From positions 131,887,464-131,951,463 of the forward strand of contig OW240916.1 of NCBI GenBank assembly GCA_933207985.1: a DNA stretch of 64,000 nucleotides, given 5' to 3'. The translations under genes were made by a program, and so were the position numbers. Of this stretch, positions 44,740 through 56,611 are shown one piece after another (position 1 is the first letter of the stretch; each line of letters opens with the position of its first letter). Under the pieces are notes generated by a model, which ran no database searches, was not told the DNA's origin, and worked only from the letters and a program-made list of their open reading frames with translations. Origin of the DNA: Pelobates cultripes (Eukaryota; Chordata; Amphibia; Anura; Pelobatidae).

Positions 44740-46320
44740 AAAAATCATGTTAAAAAGATAAGAAACCTTATACGATAACGTAACTGAAGTGCAACTTTAT
44801 ACATTATTTTAATCTAACACAATGCTTTGGGTTTAGTGAACTGACCCTTCTCCAAGTGCAAGACTTGAGTTTTGGCTTAAATTAAGAGTTAGTGTTCTCT
44901 ATTGTGTAATTAGGTATATACGAACAATTCCTACAGCCTGAAATAACATAATACATTTAAATTGTATGCTGGGCAACGGTTTTACATGAAATGTGACTTT
45001 TAAATTACTGTATTAACAGAAATCGATATACAAATATGCATAGAATTTCAAACAACTTGTTATAGGAAGTTATAAATATATATTCTCAGAATTTTCTTTG
45101 TTTCCTTTAAGCCATGTGTAACTGTATCTAATCTTTGGTAATTTAAAGAAACAACAGTTCAAATAATAAAGTTATATTTTTAGATGGATTAGATTAATTG
45201 TTATTTTTATTGTATTTCTCCCAGATGGTTTATTACAGAATTAAAAGCATTCCTAAAGCAATGGGGATTTTCCAATATTTACAGTTTTCTACTTTTATGG
45301 AGTTTTTCTTTCCTTTATATTGTACGTTTTGGTGACCGAGATCATAACATATAATTAGACAACTGACATCATTGATCTGTTATCCGGAGACAAAGGGCCT
45401 GTAAACAGAGAATTGTTGCCATAGTGATCCAGATACTTCATTTGTTAAGGCATGAGCAAACCATGCAATTGTGACCACGAGAGGTTTGTGCCAGTTAATC
45501 AATGACTGGTAAAGCTCTATCGAACTTGCTAAATACAAAATAGTTTCATGGGTTGCTTTAGAAACCTATTAACGTTCAACCCAAATGTTCATTTAACATA
45601 AACACATCTTAAAGCATATTATTTATATCCTCCATTTAATTCATGCAATTAAATGCATTGCTTTTTTTTTATTTTAGACCAAATCTATGTTTATATATGG
45701 AGTCTCAGCTTGATTCTCATAAATTACACCAAGTCTTCATTTACGTAAGACAGACTTGGACTTACATACTAAAGTCTCATTCTGATAAACGAATATTGCC
45801 CATTTCTCCTTCTTTCTTCCAAATATTCAAAGAAGCTCTTCGAGGGGAATAAACAATGTTGTGTTTGTGTTAAACTAATTATCAATACACTTTTTGATAT
45901 TATTCTGTCTTTAGTGTCCTATGTATCAGATGTAGTGGTAATACAGTTGTTTAAAGACTAATGTTAAGTACTCTAGCATTAAAAATATACATACATATTT
46001 TTAATGTTGGAGTGTTCCTTAACTTTAAGAATATGGTATATACCCCTTTTAATTAAAAAAAAAAAGTATCATCTTTTGTCCAGCGCCATGCAGTCTCTGT
46101 CTGGTGTATCTGCACCTCCTATTCAGTTTAGTGCTTCTCATAGAGATGCATTGGGGACCTACCTGGAATCCTGCACAGTCATTTGGATACTTCTTAGAGA
46201 GATGCATTGAATATAATGCTTCTTCCAGAAGAGCATTCAAAGTGTTTGGCGATGCAGATCATGAGAGTCTTATTAAAAGTCTTCTCAAGAAAGTTTCTCT
46301 AGAGAGGCTGTTTGATTGAC
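44740..46320. other. Intron 2 sequence; candidate conserved element at 45330-45540
   Basis: 45330-45540 is non-repetitive, with a more even base composition than its AT-rich surroundings. At 46060-46320 there are segments such as 'ctcatagagatgcattgggg' found in TTAA elements. No exon supported. Confidence 0.3.
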
Positions 46321-46396
46321 TGGCTCGTTGTACAGCGCTACAGAATCTGATGGCACTATATAAATAATAAAATAATAATAATAATAATAATAATTG
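46321..46396 (+). repeat. LINE 3'-tail fragment with ATA repeat
   Basis: 'tgtacagcgctacagaatctg' followed by 'atggcactatataaataata' and an (AAT)n run is the CR1/L2 tail. Confidence 0.6.
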
Positions 46397-46519
46397 TCTG
46401 ATTGTCCGCCACTAGAGATATACTGATACTCAAATGTAAATAATGCTATTTTTCAGAGTGCAGTGACATGGCCTATATATCAAAACCACTATGTTAAGAT
46501 GTCTTCAGTTACAAGTGCC

Positions 46520-46700
46520 ATATTGACTAAAGGCATTGACTGGGGAAGCCTGTAAAAGGTGAAACACGTTTCTTTTAGAGGATAGCCCTGTGGATTTTAT
46601 TGCATTTTATTTGTGTTGTTATTTATTATTTCTTTTATTTAGTTTATATATTTTTTTACAATACATTTGTTTAAACTTCCAATTGGAGCGCTCTCTCTCA
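46520..46700 (+). repeat. Interspersed repeat related to 44380-44440
   Basis: 'gactggggaagcctgtaaaa' followed by 'ggtgaaacacgttt' preserves the order seen at 44395-44431, then a T/A-rich stretch and 'ccaattggagcgctctc'. The class is unknown; a Penelope-like or LTR element is possible. Confidence 0.35.
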
Positions 46701-47053
46701 TCAGAAAGGGGAGCGTCTTTATAAGTAGACCCACTGTCATCTTAAGAGCCTGGACTGTGGCTCTAAAACACATTAGTGTTTTTCTTTTATCTGTTCTTAG
46801 TATATTGTTTCAGAACATACAGGGAGGGGAAAAGTATTTGATCCCCTGCTGATTTTGAACGTTTGTCCACTGACAAATAAATGATCAGTCTATAATTTTA
46901 ATGGTAGGTATATTTTAACAATGAGGGACAGAATAACAAAAAGAAAATCCAGAAAAGCGCATGTCAAAAAAGTTATAAATTTAATTGCATGTCAATGAGT
47001 GAAATAAGTATTTGATCCCCTATCAATCAGCAAGATTTCTGGCTCCCAGATGT

Positions 47054-47128
47054 CTTTTATACAGGTAACAAGCTGAGATTAGGAGCACTCTCTTAAAAGG
47101 AGTGCTCCTAATCACAGCTCATTACCTG
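47054..47128. promoter_or_regulatory. Palindrome and TATA box upstream of the Tc1 transposase
   Basis: Arms 'tacaggtaacaagctgagat' continuing to 'taggagcactc', and 'gagtgctccta' continuing to 'atcacagctcattacctgta', form a hairpin with a 9-base centre. TATAAAA follows at about 47127-47133, about 55 bases before the transposase ATG. The role is inferred. Confidence 0.6.
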
Positions 47129-47451
47129 TATAAAAGACACCTGTCCACAGAAGCAATCAATCAATCAGATTTCAAACTCTCCACCATGGCTAAGACCAAA
47201 CAGCTGTCCAAGAATGTCAGGGACAAGATTGTAGACCTACACAAGGCTGGAATGGGCTACAAGACCTTCGCCAAGCAGGTTGGTGAGAAGGTGACAACAG
47301 TTGGTGCGATTTTTCGCAAATGGAAGAAACACAAAATAACTGTCAGTCTCCTTCGGTCTGGTGCTCCATGCAAGATCTCACCTCATAGAGTTTCAATGAT
47401 CATGATAACGGTGAGGAATCAGCCCAGAACTACACGGGAGGATCTTTTTAA

Positions 47452-48773
47452 CCCCTTAAGGACTGGACTGTTTTTGCGATGTTGTACATTTGCGACTAGG
47501 CCTCTTTTTACACTTTTGTGGTGTTTGTGTTTAGCTGTAATTTTCCGCTCTCTCATTTACTATTCCTATACAAATTATATATTTTTTTTTCAGGACAAAA
47601 AAGGCTTTCTTTACATACCATTATTTATATAAGCTCATGTAATTGAATTTTTAAAAAAATGATGTTTTTTTACTTTTACTTGAAAAATATTTTACTCAGC
47701 TACAAAAGCGAATAAAAAAACTGCTAAATAGATTTAAAATTTTGTTCTGAGTTTTAAAATACCCAGTGTTTACATGCTTTTTTGCTTTTTTTTTGCAAGT
47801 TATAGGGCTATAGGTACAAGTAGGATATTGCGGTTTCAAAACATAAATTTTTTCAAATGTATCAATAGTGACGTTGTAACACTATTATCTGTCATAAATC
47901 TCTGAATAACACCCCACATGTACATATTATTTTTAAAGTAGACAACCCAGGGCATTCAATATGGGGTATGTCCAGTCTTTTTTAGTAGCCACCTAATCGC
48001 AAACACTGGCCAAAGCGTTCATATTTGTTTGTGTGTGAAAAAAGTAAAAAACTAAATTGAATGCTAATTTTGGCCAGTGTTTGTGACTAAGTGGCTACTA
48101 AAAAAGACTGGACATACCCCATTTGCAATACCTTGAGTTGTCTTCTTTTGCAAATGGTATGCCATCATGGGGGTAATTCTCATTCCTGGGCTATCATGCG
48201 CTCTCAAAGGCAACGTAAGCAACCTGGCCATTTTTAATGTAAAAATATTCTACCCATATATTTGACCCTGTAACTTTCAAAAATGCTATAAAATCTGTAC
48301 ATGGGGGGTACTGTTATACTCGGGAGACTTTGCTGAACACAAATATTGGTGTTTCAAAACAGGAAAACGTATCACAACAATTATATCATCAGTAAAAGTG
48401 CTGTTTGTATGTGAAAAAAGTCACTTTCACTGACAATATCATCGCTGTGATATGTTTTACTGTTTTGAATCACTAATATTTGTGTTCAGCGAAGTCTCCC
48501 AAGTAAAACGGTACCCCCCATGTAGGGTGTCATAGAAAGTTACAGGGTAAAATACAGTGCTAGCAAATTAAATTCTCTGGACTTTCAGCCTGGGTTAGCA
48601 GGCAGGTCCCTCAAATTGCAATTAATAAAATTACTTAATTATGTAAAAATATTACATAAATACGCACGTAGAATTTAAATATATATACATATTTATATAT
48701 TTGAAGTCTACGTGTATATTTATATAATTATTTATGTAGTTTTGTATATGGACATATGTATATTTTGTATTAT

Positions 48774-48834
<61 letters not shown>

Positions 48835-49424
48835 ATTTCATTCTAAGTGTATTTTGATATAAATATATTATTATTTTAATATCAAAATATAGTTAGAATA
48901 AAATTTCATATAGATATATAATTTTTTTTACAATTTTTATTATTATTTTAAAATTTTTTATTTAATTTAATTTACTTATTATTTGTATTTTATAATAATA
49001 TATATATATACAATATATATAGTTATTATATATATTATATATATATATATATATACGCGTGTAATTTAATGTACATATTAATATAAAAATACACTTAGTA
49101 TGACATTATATATATGATATATACACATATATAATAATATTTTTATTTATTAATATTAACCTTTATTTTTTATTTTAGTTTTTACACTAGCAGGGAGACT
49201 AGTGACACCTAGCGATCACATGGCCCCAGGGGTCCTAATCCGCCGCGGGGAGACTGTCTGGGCTGCAGGCAGTCTCCCCACACCGGGAGCAATGTCAATC
49301 GCCGCTGGGGGAACGACGGCGATCGGGTAAGTACATTGCACCGTTAGGACGGTTCAGGACCGTCACCGGTCGGCAATACAAAAATGCAGATGACGGTCCT
49401 GAACCGTCCTAGGTCATTAAGGGG
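47452..49424. mobile_element. 1973-bp TTAA element inserted in the Tc1 transposase
   Basis: TTAA at 47448-47451 and 49425-49428 encloses termini CCCCTTAAGGACTGG and (inverted) CCCCTTAATGACCTAGG. Deep foldback pairs include 'gtatgtccagtcttttttag' with 'ctaaaaaagactggacatac' (about 47966-48118). Also present are 'gaagtctcccaagtaaaacg' and its partner 'cgggagactttgctgaacac'. No transposase frame is present. Relatives: 43746-44300 and the 72-bp 8619-8690. TTAA use fits piggyBac or Kolobok. Confidence 0.9.
48787..48832. repeat. (TA)n microsatellite inside the TTAA element
   Basis: An alternating TA run of about 46 bases; further TA-rich tracts lie at 49003-49056. Confidence 0.95.
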
Positions 49425-50336
49425 TTAATGATCTCAAATCAGCTGGGACCATAGTCACCAAGAAAACAACTGGTAACACACTATGCCGTTAAGGACTGAA
49501 ATCCTGCAGCGCCCGCACAAGTACAGGCCCATCTGAAGTTTGCCAATGAAAATCTGAATGATTCAGAGGAGAACTGGGTGAAATTGTTGTGGTCAGATAA
49601 GACCAAAATCGAGTTCTTTGGCATCAACTCAACTTGTTGTGTTTGGAGGAGGAGGAATGCTTCCTAAGACTCCAAGAACACCATCCCCACCGTCAAACAT
49701 GTGGAAATATTATGCTTTGGGGGTGTTTTTTCTGCTAAAGGGACAGGACAACTTCAAAGAGACGATGGACAGGTGGTATGTACTGTCAAATCTTGGGTGA
49801 GAACCTCCTACCATCAGCCAGGGCATTGAAAATGGGTCGTAGATGGGTATTCCAGCATGACATTGATCAAAAACACACAGCCAAGGCAACAAAGGAGTGG
49901 CTCAAGAAGAAGCACATTAAGGTCCTGGAGTGCAAATCAATTTATAACTTTTTTGACATGCGTTTTTCTGAATTTTATTTTTGGTTATTCTTTATCTCAC
50001 TGTTAAAATACACCTACCTTTAAAATTATAGACTTATCATTTATTTGTCAGTGGGGGAACGTTCAAAGTCAGCTGAGGATCAAATTCTTTTTCCCTTACT
50101 GTAGTATAACATTTTTCTACTTTTTATGAGGTCCAGACGATTATCCAAGAGAGGAGGAGCCTCCATAAGGCTCCAAAGTGTTTGAATAGAGCCAATCACA
50201 GGCTCTAGTCCATTTGAGTGGGCACGTGCAAAAATATCTGGGTGTTTTACACAGTTCTATACATGTTGCACTATTGTTTGTTAATAACTTATTTTCTGTA
50301 ACTTCCCTGCAAATCCCAAGTACTGTTGAGTATTAA

Positions 50337-50940
50337 AGGAGCACTTTATGGTCAGGAACATAAACATGCATTCCTGACCCTGTAGTGATAAAACCACCAT
50401 CTAGCCCCTCCCCCCGGCCCTCCTTCCTTCCCTAAATATAGTAAAATCTTACTTGTATTCAAGTCTGCAGCTACTGCCTCTGCTGCCTCTGCTGCCTCTG
50501 CCCTGATCTGCCAGCTGTCTGCTGACATCATCAGAAGTGGTGGTCTGGTCCAATCACGATGCTTCCCCATAAGATTGGCTAAGACTGTCAAGGAAGCAGA
50601 TCAGGGGAAGAACCAGCACAAGTCAAACAAAGCCCTGATTAATCAGCATCTTCTCATAGAGATACGTTGGATCAGTCCATCTCTATGAGGAAAGTTCAGG
50701 ATCTCCATGCAGAGGGTGGAAACACTGAATTGCAGTACTGCACAGTGTGCAGCACTGCCCCAGGAAGCACCTCTAGCAGCCATCTAGGGAGTGGCCAGTG
50801 GAGGTATCCTTAGGCTGTAATGTAAACACTGCATTTTCACTGAAAACACAGTGTTTACTGCAAAAAGCCTGAAGGAAATGATTCTATTCACCAGAACAAA
50901 TACAATAAGCTGTAGTTCTTCTGGTGACTATAGTGTCCCT
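50337..50940. mobile_element. Complete 604-bp TTAA-flanked MITE
   Basis: TTAA at 50333-50336 and 50941-50944. The left end AGGAGCACTTTATGGTCAGG is followed by the internal inverse CCTGACCCTGTAGTG; the right end is GTGACTATAGTGTCCCT. A CTGCCTCTG triplication lies at about 50472-50501. An opposite-orientation relative is 56612-57246. Confidence 0.88.
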
Positions 50941-50944
50941 TTAA

Positions 50945-52845
50945 GTTGATCTTTTAGGTTAACACACTTGAATGGTGGAAATTGCAGTTAAATATTTTAC
51001 AGTGTGCATAATTTTATATTGGCACTTTATTTTGAAGAGTGTATATAATTATTCAGTGTTTAATACTATAAGCACTTACAAATTGACACTTTAGATAATT
51101 AAGTGTATTTTCTTATTGCACAAGCACTTTGGAAATTTGAAGTCACATTGATCAAAAAACTTAATAATTTTATTGAAGTGCTACTTTATGTAATTATACT
51201 GTACTTCAGAAAACCTGCTTATCTCTATTGTTTCATGTATACAGTATCCATATTAAGGAACCATTTCCCTTTTTATCCATTTTATCCGAGCTTCAAAAAC
51301 TCTGGCTATTAACCAGTCATAAAAGATGATATACATTCAGTGCATCTTCTCCTCTCCTGTGATTTTGTCTGATATCATATAACATTTAATATAACATGGT
51401 GTTTTCTTAAAACCACTTTGCTACCCAAATAAACAGTTGTCTTATTTTGTTAGGTTTATTCTTTTTATTTTTTTTAAATCAAAATCTGAGTCTAGTTGAC
51501 AATGATGGACAATATAGTCTAACAGCCGGGAGACGATGCAGTTCTGACGGCTAGTGTAACTTCAGGCTAACAAGGTGAAATTGATCTTGAACATCTTCCT
51601 TTGATCCTTTGCAAATTGCAAGCAGATTGGGAAAGCGAGACAGGGTCAATAGCACAGATCTTTGGAAGAAAATTGACAGATTGTCTGACACAAAATTGTG
51701 AAATTACTTTTTAACTACATGTCAACAGCATATTTGTATTTTAGCCTTATTTTTCTGTTCCTGTCATTCATACTGTTTAATGTAGATAACACACATTAGA
51801 GAGAACTGTCGTGAGTCATTCAGGTCTGATAGTCTCTGAGGTTTCTTCAGTACGTTTTGGAGAATTGAAAAGGGATTGTCACATTTTAGCCCAGAGTAGC
51901 CAAGCTGTAGAAAAAAATATCTCGATTAGAGAACTTTTTGAATTTGGCTATTTTCACCAAAAACTTTATTTTTATCTTGCTCTAATTCGATATGCATCAT
52001 ACATACAGGCACATAGCTGCAATGGTCTTCAACAGATAAACTGGTCAGACATATTTATAAATGCAGTAGAACTAACAAATCACAAGCTGGAACAAGATTT
52101 TTTGTTTAAAGTAAAGTAAAACAAATAGCCTATTCAAAGCACAGCATATTTCATGAATATAACATCTACAAAGCTAAACCATGTGTTAAAAAGGTGTAAA
52201 TATGTTTGAATTATAACGATTGATTGCTTGCTTGGATACTACGTGACTTTCCCAGTACCATGGTGGGCATGGCTTATGGTGCTACACACACTTGAGCTAT
52301 AGTTAAAATGTTATAGGTGAAATATTTTATGAACATATATTTTTTAAAGAAATTAGAGTGTACACTTGAGGGTCATGGGTCATATAGGTGTATTGGTTGG
52401 TAAGAAATTGAAGACTTTGGTAATGTTCCAATAATGGAGTGAGTAGGGAAGTGAATAAAGGAGAGAAACATTTTTTTCATAAATGGGGCCGTGTTGGGAG
52501 TAAGATTGACAGTTCCGCCATGTTTTCCAGAAATACATTACTAGGATTAGACGGTGAGCTGAACAATGGGCTTCTGCAGTATGTAGCATTCTGTAGAAGG
52601 GAAATCATTGAACTATTCATGGTCTCTGTGACTCCTCTTTGGATAATGAACTATTCTCTCATGGAAATGCCCAGGGAAGCATAGTGGTACTAATTTAAGA
52701 GTTTAAATGAAATGGAAATACAAAAAGCAATGTGTGTGCACAAACCACAGTGCAATAAGTGATCAATAGATAAATAGCAGAAAAAAACCTCCCTGAATCA
52801 GGTAAGATTTTCCCCAAAGACTTCCTCTTGTCTTCAATAGAATAT
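50945..52845. other. Intron 2 sequence; candidate regulatory stretch 51480-51700
   Basis: 51480-51700 is repeat-free and includes CTTTGATCCTTTGCAAATTG (about 51599-51618), with TCF/LEF-like and octamer-like strings. This is only suggestive. 52552-52640 recurs near 54052-54140. No exon supported. Confidence 0.3.
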
Positions 52846-53213
52846 ATGTAGCAAAAAAGGGGATAATCTGCTAAATAAATAACAAGAACAATGCATAGCA
52901 CATAACTGTGTATATGAATAAACCAAATGTATAAATGACAAGTGGCCACTCACACTTTCGTTGAAATAAGAATGCCTTGAGAAGAAATTTCTTTTTTCAG
53001 CATAAATGCTTTTCCAGGAAAAGTTCTTCCACCACTTTTAAACTCTCATGGAACAATTGCTCAAAAAGAAATTTATTCTCAAGGCATTCTTATTTCAACG
53101 AAAGTGTGAGTGGCCACTTGTCATTTATACATTTGGTTTATTCATATACACAGTTATGCGCTATGCATTATTCTTGTTATTTATTTAGCAGATCATCCCC
53201 TTTTTTGCTACAT
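52846..53213. repeat. Long hairpin with about 150-bp near-identical arms
   Basis: The left arm 52846-52997 and right arm 53063-53213 are reverse complements with only a handful of mismatches, separated by 65 bases. Examples: 'gtggccactcacactttcgt' pairs with 'acgaaagtgtgagtggccac'. No terminal target duplication was found, so mechanism and class are unknown. Confidence 0.92.
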
Positions 53214-54989
53214 TTAAATGAAATGGATCAGCAATGGATGATGGGATTATGACATGGGTAGTTGTGTAATAAAGAGGAGAAACCAGATTTAAAAAAAATA
53301 AATAAAAAAATAAAATAAATAAATATATATATATATATATAGTGTGTTTGATAATGTATGTGAAAGTGGAGTAACTGTGTTATTTCTAGGGTAATAGCAC
53401 AAACACATATGTAGAGCACTGCGTGTTAAAGTGCATAGCATAGCTGGTTTCCAGTTTAATAGATGAGTGCATTAGATAGTAAAACTAATAGTATTTGCAA
53501 TAATAACATGATCCTCACATTTCAAACAAAAAATTAGCCATGAATGCATTCCTTATACTTCTACAATTACATGTAGAAGAAATAAAGTCAACTGTAATGC
53601 TGTTCTGGTGCATTGTTCGGGCCCTGAAGGGATTAATCTTACACATGAGGCTACAGCACAGAAAAAAAAATGAATTTGTTAAGCACTCCTGGCTGTGTAC
53701 CAGCTCATGCTGCAACAGTTTTCATTCACAGCGGCCAAAAAGGTGGAAAACAATGTTTACATTAGTTTAAGGTCTTGGCTGAATAAACTGTACATTAGGT
53801 ACATTAATTAGCACTGATGTAGATCAAATCAATGCATTGTACTTTTACCAACACCAGTAAACTGAGTAAACAATGCACTTTTGTCGCTGTATACTTAACC
53901 CATTAGCTAAGAGATCCCCATCCTTTCTCACAACTCTTTTGTCTAACAACCTTTGCCTGTCTATCTACGGTATTATATCTAGTCTGTCTATCAGTCTGTT
54001 TATCTTTGAATTCATATAGTGCATGGACATGGCAAGCCCTGCTTGTTGGTGAGCTGAGCTGAACAATGGGCCCCTGCAGTATGTAGCATTCATATTCTGT
54101 AGGAGGGAAATGATTTAACTATTCAAGGTCTCTGTGACTCATATATACACATAAGCAGGAACGTACATGCACAGGTAAACCTACACCTTTTCTAAACATT
54201 AACCAATTTGTAGATTTTTCCCTGTTTCAGAGAACTTGCCATGGTGACTTGAATGATGATCTGCAGTGGCTAATGTAAGCAATTCAATGTTAGGCCAGAA
54301 TTGTTCAATCAAAAACATAGCTGGCTGTGCGATTTTTTTCCTGTTTAGCTACATTGGAAAGGTGACTATAACACACCCCCAAATAATGCAAGGAAAAATA
54401 GCATGTATACTTTTGAATAGATAAAATTAGAAAGAGGACTGGCTAAAAATGCAGAGCAGACACTCGTTAGAAACAGAGAGGCAAAAACATATGTAGCAAG
54501 CCACCTGTTGTAAAATTTAATTTCCTAAATGAAACTTAAATATATGACAATGATAAAAGCATCTACTAAAGCTTGTAAAGCGTGTGAATCAACTTTCCTT
54601 AGTCAATTTTTTAGTATATGCAGTTTTAAAAACGGAACATGTGTGTCCTAATAAATGTGATGAAGTGAGCACTATGGTTGTCTGACTTCTCATTCCAGAG
54701 TATATTATATCAATTTAATTTTGCGTAGGGCATATTTCATATTTTTTTTTAAACTGTAGATTGTTGACATAATTATGATTTTGGCCATCCCCACTACTCC
54801 CACTCTTCCCCTCTTAATTGTGCAGTTCTAAAACAGATATCATAAGCGTGTTTCCCAGTATCCAATATGTGTCAATATGAGAGGTGCACCATTGTGACTC
54901 TCACACTTGTTACTTTATATGTGAACATAGGCGCAGAATTTGGGAAGCACCCAGTTCCCTACCAAAATCCACAGATTCTCTCGAACATG
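53214..54989. other. Intron 2 sequence, no gene seen
   Basis: Includes A/T simple sequence (53289-53340) and, at 54052-54140, a second copy of the segment at 52552-52640 (shared 'gagctgaacaatgggc', 'gcagtatgtagcattc', 'ggtctctgtgactc'). Confidence 0.4.
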
Positions 54990-55640
54990 CTCATGCACAC
55001 ATAATATCACACACACACACACACACAAACATTATCACATACATATACATACACATCAAACACATGAACTAATTGCTTACTTATGAATATATGGCGTGTA
55101 AAAAAAATAATGATACAAAGAGTGTCTCTGATGAGTATGCATTATTGAGCTTTTGAAAGACTATACATACTTTGGCATGTGTTATCTACTGTGCAAACAT
55201 GCGGATAAGATGATACAATAGAATGTGTCCACAGGGGAGGATCCAGAATCTAATCTCGGGAGGGAAACTAGTAGATTATTTGAAGGAACAATGCAGGCAC
55301 AATAACCACTACAGCCCTCTGCAAAGTAAGTAGTCAAACCGTTTAAGAACAGTTTGACAACTTACCTGGGGTCTTCAGAGATTGGTGCTATAGTAGGGAA
55401 TAGGGACAGTAGTGTGTGTGTAAAAAGTGCAGTGTGTGTGTGTGTGTGTGTGAGAGAGGTACAGTGTGTGTGGGGGGTGCAGTGTGTGTGTGAGGGGTGC
55501 TGTGTGTGAGGGGTGTAGTGTGTGATTGCAATGTGTGTTTGTGGGGTGCAGTGTATGTGCGGGGGATGAAATGTGTGTAAAGGGTATAGTGTGTGGTGCA
55601 GTGTCAGTGTGTGGGGTGCAGTGTGTGAATATATTTGTAT
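54990..55640. repeat. CA and TG-rich simple repeats
   Basis: (CA)n at about 55008-55027. A TG-rich run of 'gtgcagtgtgtgtgtggggg' variants spans about 55410-55627, an impure minisatellite. Between them lies a TTAA-element scrap ('caataaccactacagccctc' at about 55299). Confidence 0.8.
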
Positions 55641-56611
55641 TTTTAAAAATATTATTTAAAACTATTATTGTTATAATAAACTATTTAATTTAAAAAATAA
55701 TCTTTATATTGGAAATTATGCCTTGTTGATCATCAGGTTAGAGGTAGTTGCTGTTCTAGAATACTATGAGAATTGTGAAGAAATTGACAAGGACATTTAA
55801 AATTTTAGGCAATAATTGCTGAGATGGAATATCTGTATTTGAGAATGTTTCCTGTTCAGATATCTTGACATAAAACGCTCTATTTTATTTAATTACCAAT
55901 TTAGTAAATACACCCTGTAGAAGGATATATGCAAGCAATTTTGTTTTGTTACTTTGTCACAAATACACACTATCTGTAGTTTTGTGTAGAAAATGTTGGG
56001 TAAATGTGTAAGTAAGTCAACGGGTTATGCTACTGTTGAAATCCATTGCAAATAGTCATGGCGCTCTTTCATGAGGTTGTTTGATGTGTTTCTTTACTCA
56101 CTGTGTAAAAAAATAAAGTAATATTTTGTATTTGGGAACAATTTCACATTCCATGTCTTATGTGACCCATATATCAACCAACATAAGTATACTAGTGTTC
56201 ACTCTGGAAACATGTTTCTGGTGACATTAACAGTTTTATTTCTGTTCATTCTTAAATTCTTATATGCCTTTGGGTGCTCATTAATTACATTCATAATAGC
56301 AGTAATCATGAAGATTGCCAAGGGTTTTGCCTTTTAGCAAATTTTGTCTCCTGACAGTGATTGGCGTTAAGTTAGTTTATGGTATACTCTTGGCTGGAAG
56401 GAGAACAAAAAATATGTACAATGAATTGTATGACAGGAAGACTGCGTGAAAGGTTTCCAAATTCAAAGATGATGGACAACATGAAAAAAACATGTTTTAT
56501 TTAGTTTAACAGATAATGCCAATGAAAAAAAAAAAACACCTCTCAGGGTTATTCATTAAAGGGAGAAATGCCAGAAATTCAAAATGAATTTCCGATTTAA
56601 GGGCAAAATGC
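55641..56611. other. Intron 2 sequence, no gene seen
   Basis: AT-rich; a palindromic-MITE scrap ('gggttattcattaaaggg' and 'aattcaaaatgaatttcc') lies at 56550-56600. Confidence 0.4.

Larger units (their letters stand above)
47186..50020 (+). pseudogene. Tc1/mariner transposase, interrupted and truncated
   Basis: This was a DDE transposase that cuts and pastes the element at TA sites in the nucleus. The first part starts [20 protein letters not shown] (helix-turn-helix DNA-binding domain) and is open for about 88 codons to the insertion at 47448. After it, at 49429, coding resumes with LKFANENLN-like and WSDKTKIELFG (first catalytic Asp region, about 49584-49623), and [20 protein letters not shown] (second Asp region, about 49850-49912). 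The sequence jumps to the 3' terminal repeat after IKVLEC, so the final catalytic Glu segment is deleted. Frameshifts are present. Non-functional. Confidence 0.88.
46820..50101 (+). mobile_element. Tc1/mariner transposon, split by a TTAA element
   Basis: TA dinucleotides at 46818-46819 and 50102-50103 flank inverted ends CAGGGAGGGGAAAAGTATTTG and its diverged inverse. The terminal repeats extend far inward ('gacaaataaatgatcagtct' pairs with 'agacttatcatttatttgtc'). It holds a transposase reading frame in two parts. Removing the 1973-bp insert leaves about 1.3 kb, less than a full Tc1 copy, because the C-terminal coding end is deleted. Confidence 0.92.
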
